Assembly: GCF_016801985.1 (NCBI RefSeq)
Contig: NZ_JAEVLS010000008.1
Span: 248,001-312,000, forward strand
Source of the DNA: Steroidobacter gossypii
GTDB lineage: Bacteria; Pseudomonadota; Gammaproteobacteria; Steroidobacterales; Steroidobacteraceae
Length of the DNA stretch: 64,000 bases
Reading direction: 5' to 3'
Shown here: piece after piece, positions 48,851 through 59,138 of the stretch
Layout of the letters: each line of letters begins with the position of its first letter
How positions within the stretch are numbered: position 1 is the first letter of the stretch
Program-made: the position numbers and the translations under genes
The notes under the pieces: generated by a model
Told to the model about the DNA's origin: nothing
The model's input: only the letters and a program-made list of their open reading frames with translations
The model's database searches: none

Positions 48851-50269
48851 ATGTCACTTCGAGATTCGCGCGGTTGCCCGGTTTCGACCCGGAGCGCTGC
48901 ATCGCTGGCTCAGTTCGAACAGGCGCTGGAGCTGTCCGTGAGCTATCGGCTCGATCCTTTGGCCGCGATCGGCCGCGCGCTCGAGGCCGAACCGGATTTC
49001 GCCATGGGGCACTGTCTGCGCGCCGGATTGATGATCATGGCAACGGATCGGATGGTGGTGCCACTGCTGACAGAGAGTATCGAAGCCGTCGAATCGTTGG
49101 GACGGCGCGCTAACGATCGTGAGCGGGCTCATGCCGCGGCGGCGCGTTGCTGGCTGCATGGCGATTTCGCCGGTTCCATCCGGCGCTATGGCGAGATTCT
49201 GCTGGAGCATCCACGCGACCTGCTGGCCTTGCAGGTGGCGCATGTCGGCGATTTCTTTCTCGGCTCCAGCACCATGTTGCGCGATCGCGTCGCGCAGGTG
49301 TTGCCCGAATGGGACACCAGCGCGCCGGGCTATAACTATGTGCTGGGCATGTATGCGTTCGGGCTGGAGGAGACCGGGCTTTACTCACGCGCCGAGGATA
49401 TCGGCCGCCGGGCGTTAGAGATCAATCCGGTCGACGCCTGGGGTGTGCACGCCGTGACTCATGTGATGGAAATGCAGGGACGAATCCGCGAGGGCATCGA
49501 TTTCCTGACTTCGCGTGAGCGCGATTGGGCAGAAAACAACGGCCTGGCGTTCCACAACTGGTGGCACCTGGCATTGTTTCATCTGGACGCGGGCAACGTG
49601 TCTCAGGTGCTCGATCTGTTCGACCGGCGCATTCGACCGGCGCCCTCGCAAGTCCCGTTGGAAATGATCGACGGCTCCGGAATGTTGTGGCGTCTGGAGT
49701 TACGGGGCATCGATGTGGGCGATCGCTGGCAGGCGCTGGCCAATTGCTGGGAGCCGTTCGTGGAGCATGCGTACTACGCATTCAACGACGTGCACGCGGT
49801 GATGGCTTTCGTCGGCGCCCGGCGACTCGATCTGGCGGAGCGCGCGATCGCGGCCATGGAGCGGAAGGTCGACGGCCTGGAGACCAACGCGATGATGACG
49901 CGCGAGGTGGGACTGCCGTTGGCTCGAGCGCTGGTGTCGTTCGCAAAGGGCGACTACGTGGACGTGACGCAACGATTGCAGCCCATTCGCACCATCGCCG
50001 CGCGTTTCGGCGGCAGCAATGCGCAGCGAGATTTGATTCATCTCACGCTGGTCGAGGCGGCGCTGCGCTCCCGTCAGATCCGGCTGGCCCGGGCGCTGAT
50101 CGCAGAACGCACTCAGCTCAAACCCTCCAGCCCGTCCAATTGGCAGCTGACCGCCCGTGTGATGGAGCTCGGCGGCGATGCCGGCGCGGCGGCCAGGGCA
50201 ATGGAAAGCGCGGAGACGCGCCGGAAGGCGCAGTTCATGCCGCAGCGGTCGATGGCGCTGTCGGGTTGA
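48851..50269 (+). CDS. TPR protein of the TTC38 family
   Basis: 472 residues from the ATG at 48851, preceded by a strong GGAGG ribosome site. The TTC38 hallmarks are visible: a YNYVLGMYAFGLEETGLY block, HAVTHVMEMQGRIREGIDFL, and the HNWWHLALFHLD motif with H235 and H239. No signal peptide is seen, so it is cytoplasmic. The biochemical role of bacterial TTC38 proteins is unknown; eukaryotic TTC38 also lacks a clear function. It is transcribed away from the large regulator gene across 95 bases, which suggests the regulator controls it. Confidence 0.85.
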   Translation: MSLRDSRGCPVSTRSAASLAQFEQALELSVSYRLDPLAAIGRALEAEPDFAMGHCLRAGLMIMATDRMVVPLLTESIEAVESLGRRANDRERAHAAAARCWLHGDFAGSIRRYGEILLEHPRDLLALQVAHVGDFFLGSSTMLRDRVAQVLPEWDTSAPGYNYVLGMYAFGLEETGLYSRAEDIGRRALEINPVDAWGVHAVTHVMEMQGRIREGIDFLTSRERDWAENNGLAFHNWWHLALFHLDAGNVSQVLDLFDRRIRPAPSQVPLEMIDGSGMLWRLELRGIDVGDRWQALANCWEPFVEHAYYAFNDVHAVMAFVGARRLDLAERAIAAMERKVDGLETNAMMTREVGLPLARALVSFAKGDYVDVTQRLQPIRTIAARFGGSNAQRDLIHLTLVEAALRSRQIRLARALIAERTQLKPSSPSNWQLTARVMELGGDAGAAARAMESAETRRKAQFMPQRSMALSG

Positions 50270-50389
50270 GGGCCTGTTTCGCTCGATGGGCGGTCCAGTC
50301 GATGGATCGCCGATCGATGTAGTCGATTGATCCGGCCCGTGCTCGAGTCGGGGCAGTTCCCCCCTGCGTCGGCTCGAGCGCGGCGCCCT

Positions 50390-51499
50390 TCAGGCCTGAT
50401 GCGGGCGGGCCAGGTATTCCTGTGACTGCATCTCGATCAAGCGGCTCTGGGTGCGTTCGAACTCGAATTTGAGCTTGGCGCCGTGATACAGCTCGGTCAC
50501 CGGGCGCTCGGCCGACACGATCACCTTCACCGCCCGATCGTAGAACTCGTCGATCAGGGTGATGAAGCGGCGGGTCTGATTCTCCGATTCGATGCCGAGC
50601 GACGGAATGTCGGTGACAAACACGGTGTGATAGCAGCGGGCGATCTCGATGTAGTCGGCCTGGCCTCGCGGCCCATCGCACAGTTCCTTGAACGTGAACC
50701 AAATGACATCGCCGGCGTGGCGCTTCGCATGCAGACGGCGGTGATTCAATGTGAGCGTCGCATCGATGGCGCCGGGTTCGCCGGCCATGGATTCGAACAA
50801 GTTGACCAGCGCGGTGCCGGTTTTGGGATCGCGGCAGTCGAACCAGGTCGTCGCGCGTTCGAGCAGCCGCAGGCGGTAATCGGTTTTGCTGTCGACGTGG
50901 ACGATCTCGGTGTTCTCTTTGATCAGTTTGATCGCGGGCAGGAAGCGCGCCCGTTGCAGACCGTCCTTGTACAGATCGTCGGGTGGTACGTTCGAAGTGG
51001 CGACCAGCGTGACGCCGCGCTCGAACAGGCCCCGGAACAGATTGCCGAGGAGCATGGCGTCGGCGATGTCGGAGACGAAGAATTCGTCGAAACAGATGAT
51101 GCGGGTTTTGCGCGTGATCTTTTCGGCAATCAGCTCGAGTGGGTCGGCGCGGTCCTGATGTTTCTTCAGCTCGTCGTGCACCGTCTGCATGAAACGATGG
51201 AAGTGGCTGCGCTGGCGTTCCTTGAACGGCAGGGTGTGAAAGAACAGATCCATCAGCCAGGTCTTGCCACGACCCACGCCGCCCCAGATGTAGAGGCCCT
51301 TCTGCAGCTGATGGTCCTTGCGCGACAGCAGACCCTTGAGCAGCCCGCCCTTCGGCTGGGGCGCCAGCAGCCGCTCCCTCAGATCATCCAAGTGCGCTAC
51401 GACCCGCTCCTGCACGGGATCTCGCTGATACCCGAGGCGGGCGCATTCGCGTTCATACAGGGCGGCGACGGTGGTGGCGGGCGTAGGGTGGTCGGGCAC
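50390..51499 (-). CDS. zapE: AFG1-family ATPase ZapE
   Basis: 369 residues. The P-loop GGVGRGKT is at 73-80 and Walker B IICFDEF around 134-140; the family block FFVSDIADAMLLG follows. ZapE is an FtsZ-interacting ATPase linked to division under stress and a relative of mitochondrial AFG1. It appears monocistronic, with a GCTCGAG/CTCGAGC stem-loop in the spacer at 50340-50380 behind it. Confidence 0.93.
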   Translation of the reverse strand: MPDHPTPATTVAALYERECARLGYQRDPVQERVVAHLDDLRERLLAPQPKGGLLKGLLSRKDHQLQKGLYIWGGVGRGKTWLMDLFFHTLPFKERQRSHFHRFMQTVHDELKKHQDRADPLELIAEKITRKTRIICFDEFFVSDIADAMLLGNLFRGLFERGVTLVATSNVPPDDLYKDGLQRARFLPAIKLIKENTEIVHVDSKTDYRLRLLERATTWFDCRDPKTGTALVNLFESMAGEPGAIDATLTLNHRRLHAKRHAGDVIWFTFKELCDGPRGQADYIEIARCYHTVFVTDIPSLGIESENQTRRFITLIDEFYDRAVKVIVSAERPVTELYHGAKLKFEFERTQSRLIEMQSQEYLARPHQA

Positions 51500-51637
51500 G
51501 TTGCTTGAGGCTTGCTTCGTCAGGTCGGCGCCTATAGTAACCGACGCTGCGACCTTTCCACGCCCTCGGAGGCTCGAAAGATTGGCCTGCGAGCCCGACG
51601 TTTCCGCGGAAACGTCGAGATATGTCCATCGAGCTCT

Positions 51638-53599
51638 TCAGCTCTTCAGCTCAGGCAAATCCCGAAAGAACGCCAGCGCTTCCGGGTTGGCCAAAGCGAC
51701 CACGTTCTTCGGCGTGCGACCGTGAACCACATCGCGAACGGCGAGTTCGACCAGCTTGCCATTCAGGGTCCGAGGCAGGTCTGGCGCCTGGATGATCTTG
51801 GCGGGGACGTGACGGGGAGAGGTGTTCTCCCGGATCACTCGGCGAATCTTCTCACGCAACGGTTCATCCAGCGTCACACCGTCGCGCAAGCGAACGAAAA
51901 GCACGGTGCGAACATCGCCATCATATTCCTGGCCGATAGCGACCGACTCAACCACTTCCTCGACCGTCTCCAGGTGACGATACAACTCCGCCGTGCCGAT
52001 ACGAACGCCGCTGGGGTTCAACGCAGCATCCGAGCGACCGTGAACGATGAGGCTGCCACGCGAGGTGAGGGTGGCGAGGTCACCGTGCCACCAAACATTG
52101 GGATAGCGGGAGAAGTAGGTCGACACCAGAAGGTCCTCCTGAACATCGCCCCAGAAGCCCACCGGCACGGAAGGAAACGGCTGCGTGCACACCAGCTCGC
52201 CTTGCTGCCCGACCATCGAGGTCCCCGCGTCGTCGAACACTTCGACTTTCATGCCCAACGAGAGCGCCTGAATCTCGCCTTCATACACCGGCAGAGTCGG
52301 GCAGCCGGAGCCGAAGCAACCCATGATGTCCGTACCGCCGGAGATCGACGACAGCTGCACATCCGGATGCACGTCACGGTAGACATATCTGAAGCTCGCA
52401 GGACTGAGCGGCGCGCCGGTCGATAGCACGGTACGCAGCGCGGTCAAATCGAACATCTGCCGAGGCCGAATCGCCAGTTTCTCGCATGTGGCAAGAAACC
52501 GCGGCCCCGTGCCAAAGATCGTGACGCGCTCTTCCGCAGCCAAACGCCAAAGAACATGCGGATCCGGCTGCAGCGGCGCGCCGTCGAAAAGCACGATCGT
52601 GGCGCCCGTCGCCAGCCCGCTCACCAGAACATTCCACATCACCCAACCGCAAGTGGTGAAATAGAAGAATCTGTCGCCCGGCCCCATGTCCGCATGCAGC
52701 ACGTTTTCCTTCAACTGCTGGATCAACGAACCGCCCGCGCTGTGCACGATGCACTTCGGCGCGCCCGTGGTGCCGGAAGAGTACAGTATGAAAGCCGGCT
52801 GCTCGAAGGGCAGCTGCGCGAATGACAGGGGCGCATCCGCCGTGCCGAACTCATTGAACCGCACGTGCTCGAACGCCACCTGATCAGCATCCATATCAGG
52901 ATTCAGATACGGAACCAGTACCACATGCTCGATGCTGGAGATCTGCTCGCACACCGCCTCAATGACAGGCAAACAATCCGTCGTCTTGCCCGCATAGTGA
53001 TACCCATCGACAGCGAACAACACCCGCGGCTTGATCTGACCGAAGCGATCCACCACGGCGCTCGTGCCGAAATCGGGCGAGCACGATGACCATATCGCCC
53101 CGATGCTGGCGGCGGCGAGCATGGCAATCACCGTTTCAGGGATATTGGGCAGATAACCAGCAATGCGGTCATCGGCCTTCACGCCAGCCTGTTTCAATCC
53201 ATCGGCGACCCGAGCGACCTCACTGCGCAGCTGGCGCCGCGTGAGTTCCCGGCGCTCACCGCGTTCGTTACGAAAGATGATCGCAATGGCATCGTCTTCG
53301 CCACGCAGAATGAGATTCTCGGCGTAGTTGAGCAGCGAGCCGACGAACCATTTCGCATCGGGGAAGCGCGTGCCGTCCTCGAGGACCTGCTCAGGGCCCT
53401 GTGAGCAACGGACCTCGCAGAAGTCCCACACCGCAGTCCAGAAGTTCTCGGGAAATTCGACCGACCAGCGATGCAACGAAGGGTAGTCGAGCACCGGGGC
53501 TTTGTAGCGCTCCTGCACAAAGTGCGAGAAGCGAGCGAGCGCGGACCTGGCGGCGCGCTCTTCGGAAGGGGTCCAGATCGGCTGCGCGGGGGGTTCCAT
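51638..53599 (-). CDS. Acetoacetyl-CoA synthetase (AMP-forming)
   Basis: 653 residues from the ATG at 53599. An ANL-superfamily enzyme with the AMP-binding P-loop YSSGTTGAPKCIVH, GGTDIMGCF and the C-terminal NPSGVRIGTAELY and LPRTLNGKLVE with the catalytic Lys. The KCIVHSAGG stretch and overall length match acetoacetate-CoA ligase rather than acetyl-CoA synthetase. It would activate acetoacetate with ATP, complementing scoAB. ETF-quinone oxidoreductase precedes it by 29 bases, so it is probably the last gene of the catabolic operon. Confidence 0.88.
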   Translation of the reverse strand: MEPPAQPIWTPSEERAARSALARFSHFVQERYKAPVLDYPSLHRWSVEFPENFWTAVWDFCEVRCSQGPEQVLEDGTRFPDAKWFVGSLLNYAENLILRGEDDAIAIIFRNERGERRELTRRQLRSEVARVADGLKQAGVKADDRIAGYLPNIPETVIAMLAAASIGAIWSSCSPDFGTSAVVDRFGQIKPRVLFAVDGYHYAGKTTDCLPVIEAVCEQISSIEHVVLVPYLNPDMDADQVAFEHVRFNEFGTADAPLSFAQLPFEQPAFILYSSGTTGAPKCIVHSAGGSLIQQLKENVLHADMGPGDRFFYFTTCGWVMWNVLVSGLATGATIVLFDGAPLQPDPHVLWRLAAEERVTIFGTGPRFLATCEKLAIRPRQMFDLTALRTVLSTGAPLSPASFRYVYRDVHPDVQLSSISGGTDIMGCFGSGCPTLPVYEGEIQALSLGMKVEVFDDAGTSMVGQQGELVCTQPFPSVPVGFWGDVQEDLLVSTYFSRYPNVWWHGDLATLTSRGSLIVHGRSDAALNPSGVRIGTAELYRHLETVEEVVESVAIGQEYDGDVRTVLFVRLRDGVTLDEPLREKIRRVIRENTSPRHVPAKIIQAPDLPRTLNGKLVELAVRDVVHGRTPKNVVALANPEALAFFRDLPELKS

Positions 53600-53628
53600 G
53601 TCAGGCCCCCACCGCACAGCCGCGCGGA

Positions 53629-55242
53629 TCACAGGTTCTGGTAGTTCGGGCCCGAGCCGCCTTCCGGCGTGGTCCAGTTGATGATTTCGTACGGATCTTT
53701 GATGTCGCAGGCCTTGCAGTGGACGCAGTTGGCCGCGTTGATCTGCAAGCGTCGGCCGCCCTGGCCGTCCTCGACCATCTCATACACGCCGGCCGGGCAG
53801 AAGTTCTGACAGGGGTTGCCATATTCCTTGGTACAACGATTCACGCAGATCGATGTGTCCAGCACCTTCAAGTGCACCGGTTGCGCTTCGTCATGCACGT
53901 TGCCGGCGAAGAACACCGACGCCAGCCGGTCGCGCGGCGGCAGCGAACGATCGACCCAGCCGCGATCCGGCGAGGCGTACTGGTCCAGCTTTTCCAGCGC
54001 CGACCAGTCGGCCGTGTTGCGCAGGGTCCAGGGCGTCTTGCCTTTGAGCAGCGACTCGAGGCCGGCGTTCGCCATCGCAAAGTACAGCCCGCGTTTGAAC
54101 GCCGGCTTGAAGTTGCGCACCGAATGCAATTCGCGATGCCCGTCGGAGTTCCGCCAGCGAGCGTCGAAACCCGCCGCCTTGCCTTGTTCCACCAGGTGTT
54201 CCGCCGCCAATGCGCCCGAGCGGATCGCCTGATGAATGCCCTTGATCTTGAACACGTTGAGCGTGCCACCGGCGTCACCGATGAGCATGGCGCCAGGCAT
54301 GTCGAGGCGGGGCAGCGACTGATAACCGCCAGTCACGATGGTGCGCGCGCCCGCGGCGAGAATCTCACCGCCTTCGAGCATCGGTTTGATGCGCGGATGA
54401 TGTTTGAACTGCTGGAACGCTTCGAACGGCTTCAAGCGCGGATCTTTGTAGTTCAAACCGACCACGTAGCCGATGTAGATGCGATCGTTGTCGAGGTGAT
54501 ACAGGAAGCTGCCGCCGTAAGTGGCTGGATCCAGCGGCCAGCCGAATGCGTGCTCGATGCGGCCCGGCTTCACGCGCCCCGGCGGCAGTTGCCACATCTC
54601 CTTGAAGCCCAGGCTGAAGGTCGGCGGATCGATGCCGTCGCGCAAGTTGAATTTGGCGATGAGTTGCTTGGAGATCGAGCCGCGCGAACCCTCGGCCAGA
54701 ATGGTGGTGCCCGCGTGGATCTCGACGCCCGGGGTGTAGTTCGGGCCCGGCTCGCCATTCTTCTCCAGGCCCATGTCGCCGATGCGCACGCCTCTGACGG
54801 CGCCGTTCGCGTCGAATACCGCCTCGGCGGCGGCGAAGCCCGGGAAGATGTCGATGCCGAGCGCCTCGGCCTGCGACGCCATCCAGGCCGTGAGCTGCCC
54901 GAGCGAAACGATGAAGTTGCCATGGTTTTTCATCGGCGAGAGATCGACCGCCCAGTTCGGCAACTTGAACGAGCCAGTCCGCGTCATGAGCCGTACATCG
55001 TCTTCGGCCGCTGGCACTTTCATTCCCGAATACTCGGCGCGCCAGTTCGGTAACAACTTCTCCAGCGGAGCGGATTCCAGCACCGCGCCCGAGAGCGAAT
55101 GCGCGCCGATCGCCGAGGCCTTCTCGAGCACGCAAATGTTCATTTCGGGCTTGAGTTGTTTGAGTCGGATCGCGCACGCCAGCCCCGCGGGGCCGCCGCC
55201 GACGATCACGACGTCATATTCCATTACTTCACGTTCGGTCAT
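53629..55242 (-). CDS. Electron-transfer flavoprotein:ubiquinone oxidoreductase
   Basis: 537 residues. The FAD-binding motif GGGPAG is at residues 15-20. The C-terminal [4Fe-4S] ligands lie in CTKEYGNPCQNFCPAGVYE and NCVHCKACDIKDPY. The protein passes electrons from ETF, reduced by acyl-CoA dehydrogenases such as the isovaleryl-CoA dehydrogenase in this operon, to membrane quinone. Its place between the SDR genes and acetoacetyl-CoA synthetase links branched-chain catabolism to respiration. ETF itself (etfAB) is not in the window. Confidence 0.94.
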   Translation of the reverse strand: MTEREVMEYDVVIVGGGPAGLACAIRLKQLKPEMNICVLEKASAIGAHSLSGAVLESAPLEKLLPNWRAEYSGMKVPAAEDDVRLMTRTGSFKLPNWAVDLSPMKNHGNFIVSLGQLTAWMASQAEALGIDIFPGFAAAEAVFDANGAVRGVRIGDMGLEKNGEPGPNYTPGVEIHAGTTILAEGSRGSISKQLIAKFNLRDGIDPPTFSLGFKEMWQLPPGRVKPGRIEHAFGWPLDPATYGGSFLYHLDNDRIYIGYVVGLNYKDPRLKPFEAFQQFKHHPRIKPMLEGGEILAAGARTIVTGGYQSLPRLDMPGAMLIGDAGGTLNVFKIKGIHQAIRSGALAAEHLVEQGKAAGFDARWRNSDGHRELHSVRNFKPAFKRGLYFAMANAGLESLLKGKTPWTLRNTADWSALEKLDQYASPDRGWVDRSLPPRDRLASVFFAGNVHDEAQPVHLKVLDTSICVNRCTKEYGNPCQNFCPAGVYEMVEDGQGGRRLQINAANCVHCKACDIKDPYEIINWTTPEGGSGPNYQNL

Positions 55243-55318
55243 GGTTGCACTTCGGGGCTGCTTGCTTCGCCTGATTCTCTACGGGCTGGTCCGCTCGTGT
55301 GTGGATGCGCGGCCGATG

Positions 55319-56086
55319 TTATTTCGGCGCCATACGGATCGCGCCGTCCAAACGAATCACCTCGCCGTTGAGCATCGAGTTTTCGCAGATGTGCGCGACC
55401 AGCGCAGCATATTCCTCGGGACGACCGAGACGCGGCGGGAAGGGCACTTGCTTGCCCAGCGAGTCCTGCGCTTCCTGCGGCAGCGAGGCCATCATTGGCG
55501 TCTTGAAGATGCCCGGCGCGATGGTCATCACGCGAATACCGGCGGTCGACAGATCGCGCGCCATCGGTAATGTCATGCCCACCACGCCGGCCTTGGAGGC
55601 GGAGTAGGCGACCTGGCCGATCTGGCCGTCGAAGGCCGCGACCGACGCGGTCATGACGATGACGCCACGCTCGCCTTCTTCGTTCTGCGCGTTGGCGCCC
55701 ATGGCGGCAGCGGCGGACTTCGCCACCAGCAACGTGCCGATCAGATTGATCTCGACGACCTTGCGGAAGAAATCGCCCGGCATGGGACCTTCCTTGTTGA
55801 CGATGCGACGCGGCCAGGCCACGCCGGCGCAGTTCACCGCGAGATTCAGGCCGCCCATGTCGCTCTTGGCCTTGGCGATCGCGGCGTCGACGCCGGCTTC
55901 GTTGGTGACATCGACCGTTGCAGAGAACGCGGCGTCACCGAGCGATTGGGCCGCAGCCTGACCGGCCGCTTCGTTCACATCCAGCAATGTGACTTTGCCG
56001 CCGGCGGCAACGAGGCGCTGCGCCACTGCATGCCCGAGGCCCGAGGCGCCGCCCGTGATGACGGCTCGCACTTCATTCAGTTTCAT
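55319..56086 (-). CDS. Short-chain dehydrogenase, HSD10-like 3-hydroxyacyl-CoA dehydrogenase
   Basis: 255 residues with the NAD(P) motif TGGASGLG at 11-18 and catalytic S148, Y161 and K165 (YSASK). The [18 protein letters not shown] loop and size resemble type-2 3-hydroxyacyl-CoA dehydrogenase (HSD17B10), which acts in isoleucine and branched-chain fatty-acid oxidation. It overlaps functionally with the next SDR in the operon. Exact substrate is inferred from family and context only. Confidence 0.83.
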   Translation of the reverse strand: MKLNEVRAVITGGASGLGHAVAQRLVAAGGKVTLLDVNEAAGQAAAQSLGDAAFSATVDVTNEAGVDAAIAKAKSDMGGLNLAVNCAGVAWPRRIVNKEGPMPGDFFRKVVEINLIGTLLVAKSAAAAMGANAQNEEGERGVIVMTASVAAFDGQIGQVAYSASKAGVVGMTLPMARDLSTAGIRVMTIAPGIFKTPMMASLPQEAQDSLGKQVPFPPRLGRPEEYAALVAHICENSMLNGEVIRLDGAIRMAPK

Positions 56087-56107
56087 TTCTACCCCTAGTT
56101 GGCTGGC

Positions 56108-56869
56108 TCAAAGTCTCTGGCCGCCATCGACTTCGATGACGCGACCGGAAAAATAATCGTTCTCGGCGATGAAGATGGCGGCATGCGCCATCTCGGCCGG
56201 TTCCGCCATGCGACGCAGTGGCACGGCACTGACGGCGCGCTCGATCATCTCGGGTTTCATCGTGTCCAGAATCTCGGTGCGCGTAAAGCCCGGAGCAATC
56301 GCGCCGGTGCGGATGCCGTAGCGCGCGAGCTCCTTCGCCCACACGACATTCATCGCCACCACGCCGGCCTTGGTGGCGGAGTAGTTGGACTGGCCCATGT
56401 TGCCGGCCCGCGAAATGCTCGAGGTGCTGATGATCACGCCGCCATTGCCCAACGCGATCATGCGCGCCGCCGCTTCGCGCGCGCCAAGAAATACGCCGGT
56501 GAGATTCACATCGAGGACGGCGCGCCATTGATCGAGGGACATTTTGCTCACGACCTTGCCGTCCTGCGCTTTCACGAGCAGCGCATCCTTGGTGACGCCG
56601 GCGTTGTTGATCATGACATCCAGGCGGCCGAAGTCTTGGACGATTCGATCGAGCGTGGCTTCGATCTCTTGCTCGTTCGTGACGTTGCAAACGTAGGTCG
56701 CGGCGCGCACGCCAGCGGCTTCGCACAGTTCCTTGCTCTTGGCGAGGTCGTCGGAGTTCAGATCGATCAGCGCGACGTTGGCGCGCTTGTTCGCGAAGGC
56801 TTGCGCCATGGCGCGACCGATGCCGCGGCCGCTGCCGGTGATGGCGACGAGCTTACCGTCCAGCTGCAT
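56108..56869 (-). CDS. Short-chain dehydrogenase/reductase, FabG-like
   Basis: 253 residues with TGSGRGIG at 11-18 and YSATK (Y163, K167). It resembles 3-oxoacyl reductases (FabG/PhaB) in overall sequence, with the FabG-like NNAGVTKDAL loop. It lies between the hydratase and the HSD10-like SDR in the catabolic cluster, so a hydroxyacyl-CoA dehydrogenase or reductase role is likely. The substrate is unknown. Confidence 0.82.
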   Translation of the reverse strand: MQLDGKLVAITGSGRGIGRAMAQAFANKRANVALIDLNSDDLAKSKELCEAAGVRAATYVCNVTNEQEIEATLDRIVQDFGRLDVMINNAGVTKDALLVKAQDGKVVSKMSLDQWRAVLDVNLTGVFLGAREAAARMIALGNGGVIISTSSISRAGNMGQSNYSATKAGVVAMNVVWAKELARYGIRTGAIAPGFTRTEILDTMKPEMIERAVSAVPLRRMAEPAEMAHAAIFIAENDYFSGRVIEVDGGQRL

Positions 56870-57004
56870 TCAACCCCCATTTGCCCTGTCAGAAGGTAAG
56901 GGCTTCGAGCCAAGGCGTCGGATGTTAACCTCTTATTTTGCGTCGCACAAAGGGGTTGGCCAGAGGCTTTCGCGATGACCGCACCCTGTTCCGCCAGCCA
57001 GTTT

Positions 57005-57793
57005 TCAGCCTTGTGGCGTCCAGCTGGACTTGCGCCGTTCCAGGAAGGCCGACAATCCTTCCTTGCCCTCGGGGCTCACACGCAAACGCGCCAGAAGGCG
57101 CGCGGTTTCTTCGCCCAGTGCATCACGGTCGTGGAAGTGCGCCACGCGGCGGACGAGTTGCTTTGCTGCACGCAGCGCTGCGGGCCCGCCTCGCAGCAGC
57201 AGATCGACCTGCTCGTTGACGAGTTGATCGAGCTGCTCCGGAGTCGCTGTGAGATGCAGCAAGCCGAGGCTTTGCGCTTCTTCAGCGGAGAAGGGCGCGG
57301 CGGTAAGAAACAAACGCCGCGCCTGGCGACTGCCGATGGCTTCGACCACATACGGCGAGATGGCTGCGGGCACGATGCCGAGCCGCACCTCGGTGAGCGC
57401 AAACTTTGCCGAGGTTGCCCCAATCGCAATGTCAGCGCAGGCCACCAGGCCCACGCCACCGCCAAACGTATTGCCATTCACGCGCGCGATGAGTGGCAGC
57501 TCGAATTCGTCCAGCTTGCGTAGCAGCCTCGCGAGGACCAGCGCGTCGGTGACGTTCTGCTCCTCGGTAAAGTTCAACATCGATCGCATGTGGCCGATGT
57601 CCGCACCGGCGCAGAAACTCGCGCCCGCACCGGTGAGTACGACGACACGCGCATTCTGATCGCTGCTAATTTTTGTCAACGCGTCGTGTAATTCGCCCAT
57701 GGTCGCGCCATCGAGCGCGTTGTGCTTCTCCGGCCGATTGAGGGTCAGCGTGACAACGCCGCGGGAATCGATGCTGGTGGTGACGGTCGACAT
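57005..57793 (-). CDS. liuC: Enoyl-CoA hydratase/isomerase, LiuC-like
   Basis: 262 residues of the crotonase family. The oxyanion-hole loop SFCAGADIGHM and GNTFGGGVGLVACADIAI are present, with one catalytic Glu retained as E135 (LTEVRLGIVPA). The other crotonase Glu position is Gly in GGGVGL, a feature shared with Pseudomonas LiuC-type methylglutaconyl-CoA hydratases, as is the AAISPYV block. In leucine breakdown it would hydrate 3-methylglutaconyl-CoA. It is flanked by isovaleryl-CoA dehydrogenase upstream. Confidence 0.82.
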   Translation of the reverse strand: MSTVTTSIDSRGVVTLTLNRPEKHNALDGATMGELHDALTKISSDQNARVVVLTGAGASFCAGADIGHMRSMLNFTEEQNVTDALVLARLLRKLDEFELPLIARVNGNTFGGGVGLVACADIAIGATSAKFALTEVRLGIVPAAISPYVVEAIGSRQARRLFLTAAPFSAEEAQSLGLLHLTATPEQLDQLVNEQVDLLLRGGPAALRAAKQLVRRVAHFHDRDALGEETARLLARLRVSPEGKEGLSAFLERRKSSWTPQG

Positions 57794-57891
57794 GATGTGA
57801 GCTCTCGCACTGCTATGGGCGCGAACTTAATACGGTAGCGCGTAGATTACGTGCAATGCATGACTTCATGTTGATGGTACGCGACAGGACG

Positions 57892-59049
57892 TCACGCGGT
57901 GGCCTCGAAAAGTTCGCGACCGATCAGCATGCGGCGGATTTCACTGGTGCCGGCGCCAATCTCGTACAGCTTCGCGTCACGCAGCAGACGGCCGGTCGAG
58001 TACTCGTTGATATAACCGTTGCCGCCCAGCGCTTGAATGGCTTCCAGCGCCATCCAGGTCGCTTTTTCGGAGGCTTGCAGGATGCAGCCGGCCGCATCGA
58101 AACGAGTGACCTTGCCGCGATCGCAGGCCGCCGCCACCGAATAAACATAGGCGCGACACGCATTCATGGTCGTGTACATGTCCGCGATCTTGCCCTGCAT
58201 GAGTTGGAACGTGCCAATGGCGCGGCCGAACTGACGGCGCTCGTGCACATACGGGATCACAACGTCCATGCAGGCTCGCATGATGCCGAGAGGGCCGCCG
58301 GCCAGCACGACGCGTTCATAATCCAGACCGCTCATCAGCACCTGTGCGCCTTTGCCTTCCTGATGCAGAACGTTTTCGGCGGGCACTTCGCAGTCCTGGA
58401 ACACCAGCTCGCAGGTGTCCGAGCCGCGCATGCCGAGCTTGTCGAGCTTTTGCGCGCTGGAGAAACCTTTCATGCCGCGTTCGATGATGAACGCCGTGAC
58501 GCCGCGAGCGCCGAGTTCGGGGTCGAGCGTGGCGTACACGACCAGTGTGTCGGCGAGGGGACCGTTGGTGATCCACATCTTGTTGCCGTTGAGCACGTAC
58601 TTGTCGCCTTTTTTCACGGCGCGCGTGCTCATGCCGACCACGTCGGAGCCGGCGCCCGGCTCGCTCATGGCCAGCGCGCCCAGGTGCTCGCCGGAGATCA
58701 GACGGGGGAGGTACTTCTCTTTCTGGGCCGGAGTGCCCCAGCGGCGCAGCTGGTTCACGCAGAGATTGGAATGCGCGCCATACGACAGGCCCACCGACGC
58801 CGAGGCGCGGCTGATCTCTTCCATCGCGATTACGTGCGCCAGATAGCCCAGGCCCGCCCCGCCGTATTCGTCTTCGACGGTGATGCCCAGCAGGCCCAGT
58901 TCGCCCAGCTCGGGCCACAGCTCGCGCGGGAATTTGTTGTCGCGATCGATCGCCGCAGCCAATGGGGCGATGCGTTCGCTCGCAAACTTCGCTACCGTGG
59001 CGCGCAATGCGTCCAGATCCTCGCCCAAACCGAAATCGAAATCTTGCAC
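57892..59049 (-). CDS. liuA: Isovaleryl-CoA dehydrogenase
   Basis: 385 residues of the acyl-CoA dehydrogenase family. The catalytic Glu is E245 in [14 protein letters not shown], the position and motif diagnostic of isovaleryl-CoA dehydrogenases rather than the usual C-terminal Glu of other acyl-CoA dehydrogenases. The [21 protein letters not shown] region is conserved. It oxidises isovaleryl-CoA from leucine, passing electrons to ETF. It is the first gene of the minus-strand operon and is divergent from a GntR regulator. Confidence 0.92.
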   Translation of the reverse strand: MQDFDFGLGEDLDALRATVAKFASERIAPLAAAIDRDNKFPRELWPELGELGLLGITVEDEYGGAGLGYLAHVIAMEEISRASASVGLSYGAHSNLCVNQLRRWGTPAQKEKYLPRLISGEHLGALAMSEPGAGSDVVGMSTRAVKKGDKYVLNGNKMWITNGPLADTLVVYATLDPELGARGVTAFIIERGMKGFSSAQKLDKLGMRGSDTCELVFQDCEVPAENVLHQEGKGAQVLMSGLDYERVVLAGGPLGIMRACMDVVIPYVHERRQFGRAIGTFQLMQGKIADMYTTMNACRAYVYSVAAACDRGKVTRFDAAGCILQASEKATWMALEAIQALGGNGYINEYSTGRLLRDAKLYEIGAGTSEIRRMLIGRELFEATA

Positions 59050-59087
59050 GCCGCCCCCTGGTTGTGTCCGAATCGATAATTGCCCTA

Positions 59088-59098
59088 TTGTCCGACAG
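59088..59098. promoter_or_regulatory. GntR/FCD operator-like site between liuA and the regulator
   Basis: TTGTCCGACAG fits the TNGTNNNACNA half-symmetry of FCD-type GntR regulators except for the last base. It lies in the 89-base divergent spacer; a related TTGTGTCCGA occurs at 59062-59071. Low certainty. Confidence 0.35.
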
Positions 59099-59138
59099 TC
59101 CGGTTTTTAGTCAATAACCCCGTTCAGCCATCGCCACC

